Shown here piece by piece: positions 56,077 through 64,000 of a stretch of 64,000 nucleotides of DNA. The notes under the pieces were generated by a model. The model worked only from the letters and a program-made list of their open reading frames with translations. It was not told the DNA's origin and did no database searches. The stretch is from NCBI RefSeq assembly GCF_002217755.1, contig NZ_BCFL01000023.1:220635-284634 (forward strand), read 5' to 3'. The DNA comes from Streptomyces hyaluromycini. GTDB lineage: Bacteria > Actinomycetota > Actinomycetes > Streptomycetales > Streptomycetaceae. Each line of letters begins with the position of its first letter. The stretch's first letter is position 1. The position numbers were made by a program, and so were the translations under genes.

Positions 56077-57660
56077 TCAGCTGCCGACGAGCATCTGCCA
56101 GGTCTGCGGTCCCACCTGGCCGTCCACGCCCAGGCCGTGCGCGGACTGGAAAGCCCGGGCGGCGCTGTCGGTGCCGGAGCCGAAGCTGCCGTCGACAGCA
56201 AGGCCGTAGCCGAACTTGTTCAGCTCCACCTGGGCGGCCCGGACGTCGTCACCGCTGGAGCCCTCCTGGACCTGGACGATCAGCGCCGACCAGGTCTGCG
56301 GGCCTATCTGGCCGTCCACGCCGAGGCCGTGCGCGGACTGGAAGCTCTTGGTCGCGGCGAGGGTGGCGGGCCCGAACTGGCCGTCGGCGGTGATCGAGGC
56401 ACCGTGGTAACGCAGAAGATACTGCGCGGCCAGCACATTGTTCCCGGTGTCGCCGTCGATGACATTCGGCCAGGGCGGCGCGACGGTGCCACCGCCCGAG
56501 GCGCCGTTCCCGGTACCCACGAGCATCTGCCAGGTCTGCGGCCCCACTTGGCCGTCCACGCCCAGGCCGTGCGCGGACTGGAAAGCCCGGGCGGCGCTGA
56601 CGGTGCCCGAGCCGAAGCTGCCGTCGACAGCGAGGCCGTAGCCGAACCGGTTCAGCTCCACTTGCGCGGCGCGGACGGCGTCGCCGGTGGAGCCGTCCTG
56701 GACCTGGACGATCAGCGCCGACCAGGTCTGCGGACCTATCTGACCGTCCACGCCGAGGCCGTGCGCCGACTGGAAGCTCTTGGTCGCGGCGAGGGTGCCC
56801 GACCCGAACTGGCCGTCGGCAGTGATCGTGGCACCGTGGTAGCGCAGAAGATACTGCGCCGCCTGCACGCTGGGCCCCGTCATGCCCTCGGTGATGTTCG
56901 GCCAGGACGGCAGGATGACACCGGTACCGCCGCCGCCCGTACCGCCCCACTGCCCGAAGTCGGCGGCCATCGCCTGGTCGAGGTCCGCGTCGTGCCCGGC
57001 GACCGCGATGCCGTTCTGGACCTGCCGCAACTGCGCGCGGCTGTCCCAGTTCCCGCTGGACCACGCGTACGTCTGCCAGCCCCAGGCTATCTTCCCGTTG
57101 TCGAAGAGCTCCTTGATCACGTGGTAGCCGCCGTACGCACCGGTCCGAGACCGGCCGATCACCGAGGCGACGCCGTCGAAGTAGGAGTTGAGCGCGGCAT
57201 ACATCGAGGGCTGAAGGTCGAAGTCGACGCTGAAGTAGATCGGCCGCGACGACGGCATCCCGTTGGCCAGCGCTTGCCGCTGCGCCTCAGTGGCATGCCC
57301 GGACCCCTGGGCGTAGGGGTCGGAGGGGACGCTGCTCTGCCAGGACTGCAGCCCGTCGGACTCCCAGTTGGAGACGATGCCCAGATCCGCGGCGGTCAGG
57401 GCCTGAGCCTCGGACAGGGTGAGGACCTTCGGGTTCGGCAGCCAGCTGAGGTAACGGCACACGAAGCCGTAGCCCGCCGCAGCGACCGAACCGGCGGTGA
57501 GCGACGCGTCGGAGTAGTCGATCCCATAGCCGGTCGCCGCGGAAGCCGCGGACGCCGACGGGGCGAATCCGATGCCGGCCGCGGTGGCCACCGCGGCGCC
57601 GCCGGTGAGGGTCAGCAGCCTGCGCCGAGACAATCGACGGCTGGGGTCAAACAGGTTCAT
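56077..57660 (-). CDS. Tat-exported DUF1906 (glycoside hydrolase-like) protein with four peptidoglycan-binding domains
   Basis: 527 residues from ATG 57660. The Tat signal is S-R-R-R-L-L-T-L-T-G-G. The DUF1906/Rv2525c-like domain (about 45-240) begins G-Y-G-I-D-Y-S-D and includes I-Y-F-S-V-D-F-D. The rest is two copies of a 144-residue block, each with two PG-binding-1-type repeats containing V-D-G-Q-I-G-P-Q-T-W or V-D-G-Q-V-G-P-Q-T-W. At DNA level the blocks are nearly identical with a 432-bp period (56089 and 56521 align). It is expected to be anchored to or act on the cell wall. The stop lies next to an IS5 remnant. Confidence 0.85.
   Translation of the reverse strand: MNLFDPSRRLSRRRLLTLTGGAAVATAAGIGFAPSASAASAATGYGIDYSDASLTAGSVAAAGYGFVCRYLSWLPNPKVLTLSEAQALTAADLGIVSNWESDGLQSWQSSVPSDPYAQGSGHATEAQRQALANGMPSSRPIYFSVDFDLQPSMYAALNSYFDGVASVIGRSRTGAYGGYHVIKELFDNGKIAWGWQTYAWSSGNWDSRAQLRQVQNGIAVAGHDADLDQAMAADFGQWGGTGGGGTGVILPSWPNITEGMTGPSVQAAQYLLRYHGATITADGQFGSGTLAATKSFQSAHGLGVDGQIGPQTWSALIVQVQDGSTGDAVRAAQVELNRFGYGLAVDGSFGSGTVSAARAFQSAHGLGVDGQVGPQTWQMLVGTGNGASGGGTVAPPWPNVIDGDTGNNVLAAQYLLRYHGASITADGQFGPATLAATKSFQSAHGLGVDGQIGPQTWSALIVQVQEGSSGDDVRAAQVELNKFGYGLAVDGSFGSGTDSAARAFQSAHGLGVDGQVGPQTWQMLVGS
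56089..56950. repeat. Two 432-bp direct repeats inside the DUF1906-type gene
   Basis: GAGCATCTGCCAGGTCTGCGG starts one copy at 56089 and the other at 56521, with high identity across the whole 432 bp. The copies encode the paired peptidoglycan-binding domains in tandem and keep the frame, so they look like a recent in-frame duplication. Confidence 0.8.
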
Positions 57661-58084
57661 GACATGTTCCAATCCTTGACGTCTGGTTGCGGTGAGCAGC
57701 GCGGGAGTTGCTGGGTGACGCAGCATTCGAGTCCTGCCGGAGCCAACTGTCCAGCGCTTGGGCGGTACCAGTCGGAAGCAGCGCTGCAGGTGATCTTTGG
57801 GCCCCGGTCCGGCCCGCGTCCACAACGAGTCGGGATCTGGTGGGACGGCGGGACGGCACCGGCACTGACCTGCCGGGATCCGCAGCAGCGTGACGGTTGA
57901 GCGGGACGGCTTCGGCACGGCCGGCCGCCGAACAGGGCGGCCGCGTGGGTGCCGGCTCAGGTCTCCGCCGCGGGGGCGCCGGTGCTGCGGAATCAGCGGG
58001 AAGCCGCCCAGAGCCTTCCGGGGTCTTCAAAGTCGAGCGGTGCGCTGGTTCAGCTTGCTGACGCGACGTCACGCTCGGTGTCGG

Positions 58085-58291
58085 GTCGAGCGGCCGGCGG
58101 ACGGAACACACCGGGTCCACCTGGCCACGGCCGATGAGAGGGCCCGGGCGTGCCCGGTCTGCGGGGTGTTCGCCACCAGGGTGAAGGGCTCGGCGGTGCC
58201 CCGGCCCCGCGATCTGCCGTACGGCGAGAGCGGGCTGGAGGTGCGCCGGCACAAGCGCCGCTTGTGGTGCCGTGAGCCCGGCTGCCCGCGT
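58085..58291 (+). pseudogene. ISL3-family transposase, zinc-finger region remnant
   Basis: About 69 codons match the start of ISL3 transposases: V-H-L-A-T-A-D-E-R-A, then the zinc finger C-P-V-C...W-C-R-E-P-G-C. The frame ends in unrelated sequence immediately after C-P-R-R. The remaining DDE domain is missing. The gap 57661-58573 otherwise contains only this and the following transposase scrap. A plus-strand frame to a stop at 58422 (A-I-E-S-T-L-H-L-L-A) may be another fragment. Confidence 0.7.
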
Positions 58292-58453
58292 CGCCCACTT
58301 CATCGCCGGGTTCCTGATGCCGCACCAGAAGAGGACACCTGACGGCCCCTGCATCCGGACGGTCATGGCGCAGATGGGCGCGATCGAGTCCACCCTGCAC
58401 CTCCTCGCCAGCCCGGGTTGACTGTCTGTCAGGTCGCGGCCCGCCACCCCGTC

Positions 58454-58525
58454 ATGACCCTGCCCCTGCCCCGCTGCCCCTCCGACACCAGTGACCTCGA
58501 ATGGCTCCTCCTGGAACGGCTCCTG
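58454..58525 (+). pseudogene. Second IS-type transposase N-terminal scrap
   Basis: M-T-L-P-L-P-R-C-P-S-D-T-S-D-L-E-W-L-L-L is the usual opening of IS5/DUF4096 transposases (S-D-x-E-W-x-L-L-E-x-L-L). It runs straight into the Nudix gene, in the same frame, so the transposon insertion or deletion placed it at the gene's 5' end. Confidence 0.6.
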
Positions 58526-58573
58526 TCCGGGCATTCCGGGTGGGTGTCAGTGGGTTCTGCGATCGTGTGCGTC

Positions 58574-59095
58574 GTGGATGAACTCGTGGAACGCGTTGAT
58601 GCGCAGGATCGTGTGCTGGGGGTGGTCAGTCGGCGGGACGCTGTTCGGCAGGGCTGGCTGCACCGGGTTGGCGTGGTGGTGTGCCGCGATGGGCAAGGTC
58701 GCTTTCTCGTTCATCGGCGTGCCGAACAGCTGTCCCGTTTCCCGGGGCAATACGAACTCGGTGTCGGGGGCGCTGCGGGAGTCGGCGAGTCCTATGAGCA
58801 GGCGGCTGCCCGCGAGCTCGGTGAGGAGCTGGGGGCGCGGGCGACAGTGTGCCTTCGGTTCAAGTTCCTCAACCGGGGTGGGCTCAGCCCTCACTGGCTC
58901 GGGGTGTGCGATGCCGTGCTTCCGGAGATCGGCGCCCCCGATCCGGGAGAAGTGGCCTGGCACGGGTGGCTGACCGAGTCCGAGCTGCGGCGGATTCTGC
59001 GGCAGTGGACCTTCACTCCTGACAGTCAGGAGATTTTCGGCCGGTATCTCGCCTGCCGTGCTGACCCGGCGCTTTCGCAGAAGCGGTGCTCATGA
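58574..59095 (+). CDS. Nudix hydrolase
   Basis: 173 residues from GTG 58574 (V-D-E-L-V-E-R-V-D), which matches the usual start of this group. The Nudix box G-x5-E-x7-R-E-x2-E-E-x-G is complete at about residues 71-93 (G-A-A-G-V-G-E...R-E-L-G-E-E-L-G). The body resembles the IDI-like V-V-C-R-D-G-Q-G-R-F-L-V-H-R-R branch. It should hydrolyse a nucleoside-diphosphate-linked compound. No clear ribosome site precedes it, and IS debris sits directly upstream, so its original promoter may be lost. Confidence 0.8.
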   Translation: MDELVERVDAQDRVLGVVSRRDAVRQGWLHRVGVVVCRDGQGRFLVHRRAEQLSRFPGQYELGVGGAAGVGESYEQAAARELGEELGARATVCLRFKFLNRGGLSPHWLGVCDAVLPEIGAPDPGEVAWHGWLTESELRRILRQWTFTPDSQEIFGRYLACRADPALSQKRCS

Positions 59096-59161
59096 GCCGG
59101 GCCAGAGGGACGAAGGCGCTGGTCGTTCCGAGCTCCCGGGGGTTGGGCCGACGGGGGTTGG

Positions 59162-59473
59162 GGTGTCCACGAGGCGTTCGGCGAAGCGGGCACCGACCCA
59201 GCACTGGTCGGCCAGTGGATCACCGAAGTCCAGGCCCGCCGCGCCCGAGCGATCGCTGAGCGCCGCCCAGCCACCCATGAGGACCGGCTCACCAAGGAGG
59301 ATATGCGCTCGATGAGCACATCACTGGGCAGCATCCGCGACGTACTCGCCGACGCCGAACCCCAGGACAAAGCCGACGTCTACCAGAACCTCGGCCTCAA
59401 GCTGACCTACGACCCCGCAACACAGCTCGTGCGAGCCGAGGCTCAGCTCGACCCGCACAAGTTGCGGTTGTGA
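59162..59473 (+). pseudogene. Large serine recombinase, C-terminal remnant
   Basis: The frame reads H-E-A-F-G-E-A-G-T-D-P-A-L-V-G-Q-W-I-T-E-V-Q-A, followed by T-K-E-D-M-R-S-M and D-K-A-D-V-Y-Q-N-L-G-L-K-L-T-Y, then a TGA at 59471-59473. These are C-terminal features of large serine recombinases/resolvase-like integrases. The catalytic N-terminus is absent. No attachment site could be identified. Confidence 0.7.
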
Positions 59474-59696
59474 TCCGTGTCCAAGGGGGGAGTTGACCAC
59501 TGACGATACGGTCACGGGGGTAGTCGTGCCGGCCGCGGACCTGCCATCGGCTCGGGCAGCGGTCGTAGGGGCCGGGCGTTGGCGGCCCGCCCGGCGGGAC
59601 CGGGAGGCGCGCTGTCAGCGGCGCGTTTGCATGCCGTGCAAGGTGAGGCCCGCCGTGGGCAGACCTGTGCCGAGTTCCGCAGGCAACGGGTCTCCT

Positions 59697-60488
59697 TCAC
59701 CGTACGGGCCCCTGCCCGACGCTGCTGTACTCACCTCCCTCAGGGCGGTCGAACAGCGGTACGGAAACGGTCGGTGCCGGAGCTCCGTACTGCCGGTCGC
59801 CGTTCCGCCCCGTCACCAGGCTGGTGAGGCGGCCGGAGGGCTCCACGCCCAGTTCGCCGGCCAGCAGGGCGCGAAAGCGCTGGTACTCGCGGTGTGCCTC
59901 GACGAGGTTGCCCTCTGCCAGATGCACCAGGATGACGGCACGTCGCGCGCTTTCCCGCAGCGGGTCGCCGCGGACGGCCGCGAGCGCCGTGTCCAAGGCA
60001 GCCGCGTACTCTCCGCCCATGCACAGCGCGGTGGCGGCTGCCTCCAGCGCGTGGAGGTGGAGTTGACGCAGCCGGTCCCGCTCGAAGACCACCCAGTCCT
60101 CGTACCATCCGGGCAGTAACTCGCGGATCCGCAGATTCGGCAGATCATGGCCCCTGGTGCCGGAGTCGGTCGACCGGGCGGTGACCCGGTGGGCGAACTC
60201 GGTCACGTCGGCGCTGACGAAGCTCGCCAGCGCCACCTCGCGGTGCTCTCCGGTGACCAGTCCCGGAACCACCTGGTTGATCCGCCAGACAGTCGTCCGG
60301 AGACTGCCGAGCGCACGTTCCTCGGGCGCCTCCCCCCACAGACTGCCTGCGACGACCGTTCGCGGCGAGGGCCCCTGGATGGTCAGATAGGCCAGCAGCC
60401 GCTGGGCGCTGTCCGCTAAGTGGATCCGATCATCGCCTATCTCCAGACGGAAACCATCGAACAGCTTGAGGTGTCCGCGCTTGGTCAT
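59697..60488 (-). CDS. AfsR/SARP-type regulator with BTAD domain
   Basis: 263 residues from ATG 60488. A winged-helix DNA-binding domain (about 1-90, L-F-D-G-F-R-L-E...L-R-T-T-V-W-R-I-N) precedes a bacterial transcriptional activation domain (about 95-245). The BTAD region has L-L-P-G-W-Y-E-D-W-V and E-Y-Q-R-F-R-A-L-L-A-G-E-L-G-V-E-P-S. This is the small SARP layout without an NB-ARC ATPase. It is divergent from the injection-system sheath gene. The 244-bp gap between them carries an 11-bp direct repeat. It is probably the pathway regulator of that locus. Confidence 0.8.
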   Translation of the reverse strand: MTKRGHLKLFDGFRLEIGDDRIHLADSAQRLLAYLTIQGPSPRTVVAGSLWGEAPEERALGSLRTTVWRINQVVPGLVTGEHREVALASFVSADVTEFAHRVTARSTDSGTRGHDLPNLRIRELLPGWYEDWVVFERDRLRQLHLHALEAAATALCMGGEYAAALDTALAAVRGDPLRESARRAVILVHLAEGNLVEAHREYQRFRALLAGELGVEPSGRLTSLVTGRNGDRQYGAPAPTVSVPLFDRPEGGEYSSVGQGPVR

Positions 60489-60543
60489 CGTCCGCTCGGG
60501 CACGACGCTGGACGCCACTTGTTCCCCCCTCTGAACTTGTTGG

Positions 60544-60573
60544 TATCCGCAACACTTGCCGATATCCGCAACA
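60544..60573. promoter_or_regulatory. 11-bp direct repeats between regulator and sheath genes
   Basis: TATCCGCAACA occurs at 60544-60554 and 60563-60573, 19 bp apart. SARP/BTAD regulators typically bind direct repeats next to a -35 region. This lies in the divergent gap, about 160 bp before the sheath start. Confidence 0.5.
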
Positions 60574-60732
60574 AATGTAGGCGGCCGGACGGGCCCGAGG
60601 TGCTGGTGTGAAGAATGTGACGATCCTGTGACGGGGGCGGCCGTAGCCTCATGGTCGGCGAGCCACCGGCCGCCTGACCGTCCGGCCTTCGCGCGCGGCC
60701 CGCCGCGCCGGCGGCCCGGAGAAGGGAGCACC

Positions 60733-62355
60733 GTGACCACCAGCACTCCCTACCCCGGCGTCTACGTCCAGGAGATCGCCAGCGGGGTGCGGACCATCAC
60801 CGGCGTCGCGACCTCCGTCACGGCGTTCCTCGGCAAGACCCGCCGCGGCCCGGTGGATCGGGCCACGGTCGTCAACGGCTTCGCCGATTACCAGCGGATC
60901 TTCGGCGGGCTGTCGCCGGACAGTACGGTGAGCTCCGCGGTGCGCGACTTCTTCGCCAACGGCGGCGGCCAGGCGCTGGTGGTCCGGGTGGCTCCCGGCG
61001 CCGTCAAGACGACCCTTGCCCGTCTCACCCGCCCGGCGGCGACGCCGGGCGGCAAGGACACCGACACCACCGACACCACCGACACCACCGCGGCCGACAC
61101 GGGCACGGACCTGGTGCTGGTGGCCGCCGAACCCGGCTCGTGGGCCAACCAGCTGACCGCCGCCGTCGTCCACGACACCACCATGGACCTGACCGAGGTG
61201 GCCACGAGGCTCGGCACGACGGCCGACGAACTGTTCAACCTCGTCGTCACCGACGGCGGCACCGGTCAGCAGGAGACCATCCGCAACGTCACCGTCACCG
61301 CGAGCGCCCGGCGGCTGGACGCCGTGCTGCAGGCCGAGTCACGGCTGGTGCGCGTGCCCGACACGCCGGGCCTGCCCGCACAGCGCCCCAAGGAGACGAC
61401 CGCCGGTCAGCCGCTGGCCGTGGCCGAGGCCGACGCCGGCACGGACGGCGGCGATCTGACGGAGGACGACTACACCGCCCCCGCGCTGCAGGCCACCCAC
61501 GGCGGGCTGTACGCCCTGGACCAGGCCGACCTGTTCAACCTGCTGTGCATACCGCCGCCGGTCGCCGGGGGCGACACCCCGCCGGGCGTCTACCAGGCGG
61601 CGCTCGCCTACTGCGCGCGGCGCCGGGCGGTGCTCATCGTCGACCCGCCGGGCGGGATGACCGTCGCGACCGCCGCCACAGCTCTGTCCGGCCTCCGGCT
61701 CACCGGCCCGGACGCGCGCAACGCGGCGCTGTACTTCCCCCGCCTCCTCCAGGCCGACCCGGCGGCGGGCGGACGGCTCGGCACATTCCCCGCGTGCGGG
61801 GCGATCGCCGGGGTCATCGCCCGTACCGACGCCTCGCGCGGAGTGTGGAAGGCTCCCGCCGGACTGGACGCCGCCCTCGCCGGCACGGCCGATCTCGCGG
61901 TCGGCCTCACCGACGCGGAGACCGGCGAGCTCAATCCGCTGGGCGTCAACTGTCTGCGGTCGTTCCCCGGCGCCGGGCTGGTGGTCTGGGGCGCGCGGAC
62001 GCTGCGCGGCGCGGACCAACTGGCCGACGAGTACAAGTACCTGCCCGTGCGGCGGCTGGCCCTCCACATCGAGGAGAGCCTGTACCGGGGCACGCAGTGG
62101 GCGGTCTTCGAGCCCAACGACGAGCCGCTGTGGGCGCAGATCCGGCTCAACCTGGGGGCGTTCATGCAGGGCCTGTTCCGGCAGGGGGCCTTCCAGGGCA
62201 CCACCGCCCGCGACGCCTACTTCGTCAAGTGCGACCGCGAGACCACCACGGCGGACGACGTGAACCTCGGGCGCGTCAACATCGTCGTCGGCTTCGCACC
62301 GCTGCGCCCCGCGGAGTTCGTGATCCTGCAGATCCAGCAGATCGCCCAGGCGTAG
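60733..62355 (+). CDS. Contractile injection system sheath protein
   Basis: 540 residues from GTG 60733, with GAAGGGAG upstream. It begins Y-P-G-V-Y-V-Q-E-I, the standard start of phage-tail and eCIS sheaths. The C-terminal part has F-P-G-A-G-L-V-V-W-G-A-R-T-L and W-A-V-F-E-P-N-D, which form the sheath core. An acidic insertion (D-T-D-T-T-D-T-T-D-T-T) lies near residue 110 and a larger variable domain in the middle is exposed on known sheaths. It polymerises around the tube and contracts to drive it. It leads the structural genes, followed by the tube 26 bp later. Confidence 0.92.
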   Translation: MTTSTPYPGVYVQEIASGVRTITGVATSVTAFLGKTRRGPVDRATVVNGFADYQRIFGGLSPDSTVSSAVRDFFANGGGQALVVRVAPGAVKTTLARLTRPAATPGGKDTDTTDTTDTTAADTGTDLVLVAAEPGSWANQLTAAVVHDTTMDLTEVATRLGTTADELFNLVVTDGGTGQQETIRNVTVTASARRLDAVLQAESRLVRVPDTPGLPAQRPKETTAGQPLAVAEADAGTDGGDLTEDDYTAPALQATHGGLYALDQADLFNLLCIPPPVAGGDTPPGVYQAALAYCARRRAVLIVDPPGGMTVATAATALSGLRLTGPDARNAALYFPRLLQADPAAGGRLGTFPACGAIAGVIARTDASRGVWKAPAGLDAALAGTADLAVGLTDAETGELNPLGVNCLRSFPGAGLVVWGARTLRGADQLADEYKYLPVRRLALHIEESLYRGTQWAVFEPNDEPLWAQIRLNLGAFMQGLFRQGAFQGTTARDAYFVKCDRETTTADDVNLGRVNIVVGFAPLRPAEFVILQIQQIAQA

Positions 62356-62381
62356 GCCGCACCGGGCACGAGGAGCAGACC

Positions 62382-62909
62382 ATGGCCCAGTTCAGCGTGA
62401 ACGCGCAGCGCTTCGATCCGTACAAGAACTTCAAGTTCCGGGTGCGCTGGGACGGCCGCTATGTCGCGGGCGTCAGCAAGGTCGGAGCGCTCAACCGCAC
62501 CACCGAGGTGGTCACCCACCGGGACGGCGGAGACCCCAGCAGCAGCCGCAAGTCGCCGGGCAGAACCGAGTACCAGGCCATCACGCTGGAGCGGGGCGTC
62601 ACCCACGACACGGACTTCGAGACGTGGGCGAACAAGGTCTGGACGCACGGCTCCGGGCTCGGCTCCGAGGTCTCCCTGCGCGACTTCCGCAAGGACATCG
62701 TGATCGAGGTCTACAACGAGTCCGGCCAACTCGCCCTCGCCTACAAGGTGTTCCGCTGCTGGGTGTCGGAGTACCAGGCGCTGCCCGAGCTCGACGCGAA
62801 CGCCAACGCGGTCGCCATCCAGCACCTGAAGCTGGAGAACGAGGGCTGGGAACGCGACCTCGACGTACCGGAGCCGACCGAGCCCAGCTTCACCCCGCCC
62901 GGCGGGTGA
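62382..62909 (+). CDS. Contractile injection system inner tube protein (Hcp/gp19-like)
   Basis: 175 residues. The T4 gp19-like fold is recognisable from D-P-Y-K-N-F-K-F-R-V-R-W-D-G, T-E-V-V-T-H-R-D-G-G, K-S-P-G-R-T-E-Y and I-T-L-E-R-G-V-T, ending I-Q-H-L-K-L-E-N-E-G-W. AGGAG precedes ATG 62382. Tube proteins of this kind stack as hexamers inside the sheath. Gene order sheath then tube is the canonical eCIS order. Confidence 0.92.
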   Translation: MAQFSVNAQRFDPYKNFKFRVRWDGRYVAGVSKVGALNRTTEVVTHRDGGDPSSSRKSPGRTEYQAITLERGVTHDTDFETWANKVWTHGSGLGSEVSLRDFRKDIVIEVYNESGQLALAYKVFRCWVSEYQALPELDANANAVAIQHLKLENEGWERDLDVPEPTEPSFTPPGG

Positions 62910-62914
62910 CGCGC

Positions 62915-63636
62915 ATGATGAGGCAGGCAGTGGACGCGGCGGACCCGTCGTGGACGCTCGCGGCCTGGGAACGCGGGCTGCGCGAGGGCCCGTTGGACCG
63001 GGCCGTGACACTGCTGTCCGCGCTCGCCGGGCTGGGGCGCGAGGACGCCGAGCGCACCGAACTGGGCGACCGGGACGCGGCGTTGGCCACGGCACTGGAG
63101 CAACTCGCCGCGGGCACGGCCGTATGGGGCTGCGTACGCTGCGAAGGGTGCGGCGAGCAGCTCGACGTACCGGTCCATCCGGCGGCCCTGCCCCGCGGGC
63201 CGCGGCACGACCCCGCGCGGCCGCTGGAGGTGGAGGTCGCCGGTGTCCGGATCGCCTTCCGGCTGCCTGACACCGGGGACCTGCGGGCGCTGGCCGGCAC
63301 CGACGATCCACGGGCCGGCCGGTGGCTGCTGCTCGCGCGCTGTCTGCCGGACGGCGCGGACGGCATCGACGAGGAGGCCGCGGCGGTGATCGAGGCCGCG
63401 ATGGAGGAGGCCTCGCCGGGCGCCGCGGTGACCCTCGCCGTGGACTGCCCGGTGTGCGCGGCGTCGACCGTCGCGGCCCTGGACGTCCCCGCCCTGCTGT
63501 GGGCACAGGTGCAGACCCGGGCCCTGGCGCTGCTGCAGGAGGTGCACGTGCTGGCCCGCGCCTACGGCTGGACCGAGCCGGACGTGCTCGCCCTCAGCCC
63601 CGCGCGGCGCGCCGCGTACCTGGAACTGGCCGACGC

Positions 63637-63640
<4 letters not shown>
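62915..63640 (+). CDS. CIS accessory protein with two Cys-rich clusters (baseplate-type, gp26/gp28-like position)
   Basis: 241 residues from the first of two tandem ATG codons (62915). The first two thirds are helical. C-V-R-C-E-G-C-G and a later V-D-C-P-V-C suggest a zinc ribbon-like site. Proteins encoded between tube and spike genes of eCIS clusters include small baseplate or assembly chaperones; this fits by position, but the family is not firmly recognised. Its stop overlaps the next ATG by 4 bp (ATGA), implying coupled translation. Confidence 0.65.

Positions 63641-64000
<360 letters not shown>

Noticed and set aside
60733..62909. An ordinary prophage tail region.
   Set aside because: No capsid, portal, terminase, integrase or lysis genes are seen in the visible part, and the sheath-tube pair with a BTAD regulator fits an injection system better; the right-hand side is unseen, so this remains an inference.

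Overview
The window looks like chromosomal Streptomyces DNA, or a very close actinomycete relative. The GC content is very high, third codon positions are G/C-saturated, GTG and TTG starts are common, and many secreted enzymes carry Tat or Sec signals. Genes are small, tightly packed operons on both strands. Several features (decayed genes, transposase scraps, many carbohydrate-active enzymes, an injection-system locus) fit an accessory or arm-proximal region. The organism assignment is inferred from composition and protein families only.

Region 1 (1-5.8 kb): a compact cluster combining the tail of a creatininase-family protein, a flippase-like membrane protein, a methyltransferase, a GT4 glycosyltransferase, a 6-pyruvoyl/carboxy-tetrahydropterin-synthase homologue with an atypical active site, a zinc-less MDR reductase and a divergent CDP-alcohol phosphatidyltransferase. 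The product is unknown. This is the best candidate here for an undescribed pathway. Region 2 (5.9-7.4 kb): a YcnI-type protein and a Met/His-rich membrane protein, probably concerned with copper.

Region 3 (7.5-14.3 kb): a complete beta-glucan-oligosaccharide module: binding protein, two permeases, GH1 beta-glucosidase and secreted GH16. 14.5-16.9 kb holds tandem repeats and an EF-G paralogue with a glycine-rich insertion. 17.9-20.6 kb holds an MFS exporter, an internally deleted histidine kinase and its intact response regulator. A GH18 chitinase (20.8 kb), GH92 mannosidase (22.6 kb), two GH71/GH99-like proteins (35.5 and 37.2 kb) and two GH87-like alpha-1,3-glucanases (39.3 and 43.2 kb) follow. 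Together with GH16 these cover the main polymers of fungal cell walls: beta-glucan, chitin, mannan and alpha-1,3-glucan. Between them lie a TetR/P450 divergent pair, an HSP90-family protein next to a 1002-residue TPR-like protein, and two GNAT genes, one dead.

Region 4 (46.5-55.8 kb): miscellaneous single genes (PIG-L deacetylase, DinB-like, desaturase, ECF sigma plus anti-sigma-like, secreted metzincin, DHFR-fold reductase), with a deletion scar joining an aldo-keto reductase remnant to an AsnC-type regulator remnant. Region 5 (55.8-59.5 kb): a graveyard of IS5-like, ISL3 and serine-recombinase fragments around a Tat-exported DUF1906-type hydrolase with internally duplicated peptidoglycan-binding domains and a Nudix hydrolase. 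Region 6 (59.7-64 kb): the start of a contractile injection system (sheath, tube, small accessory proteins) divergent from a BTAD-type regulator. The locus runs off the right edge.
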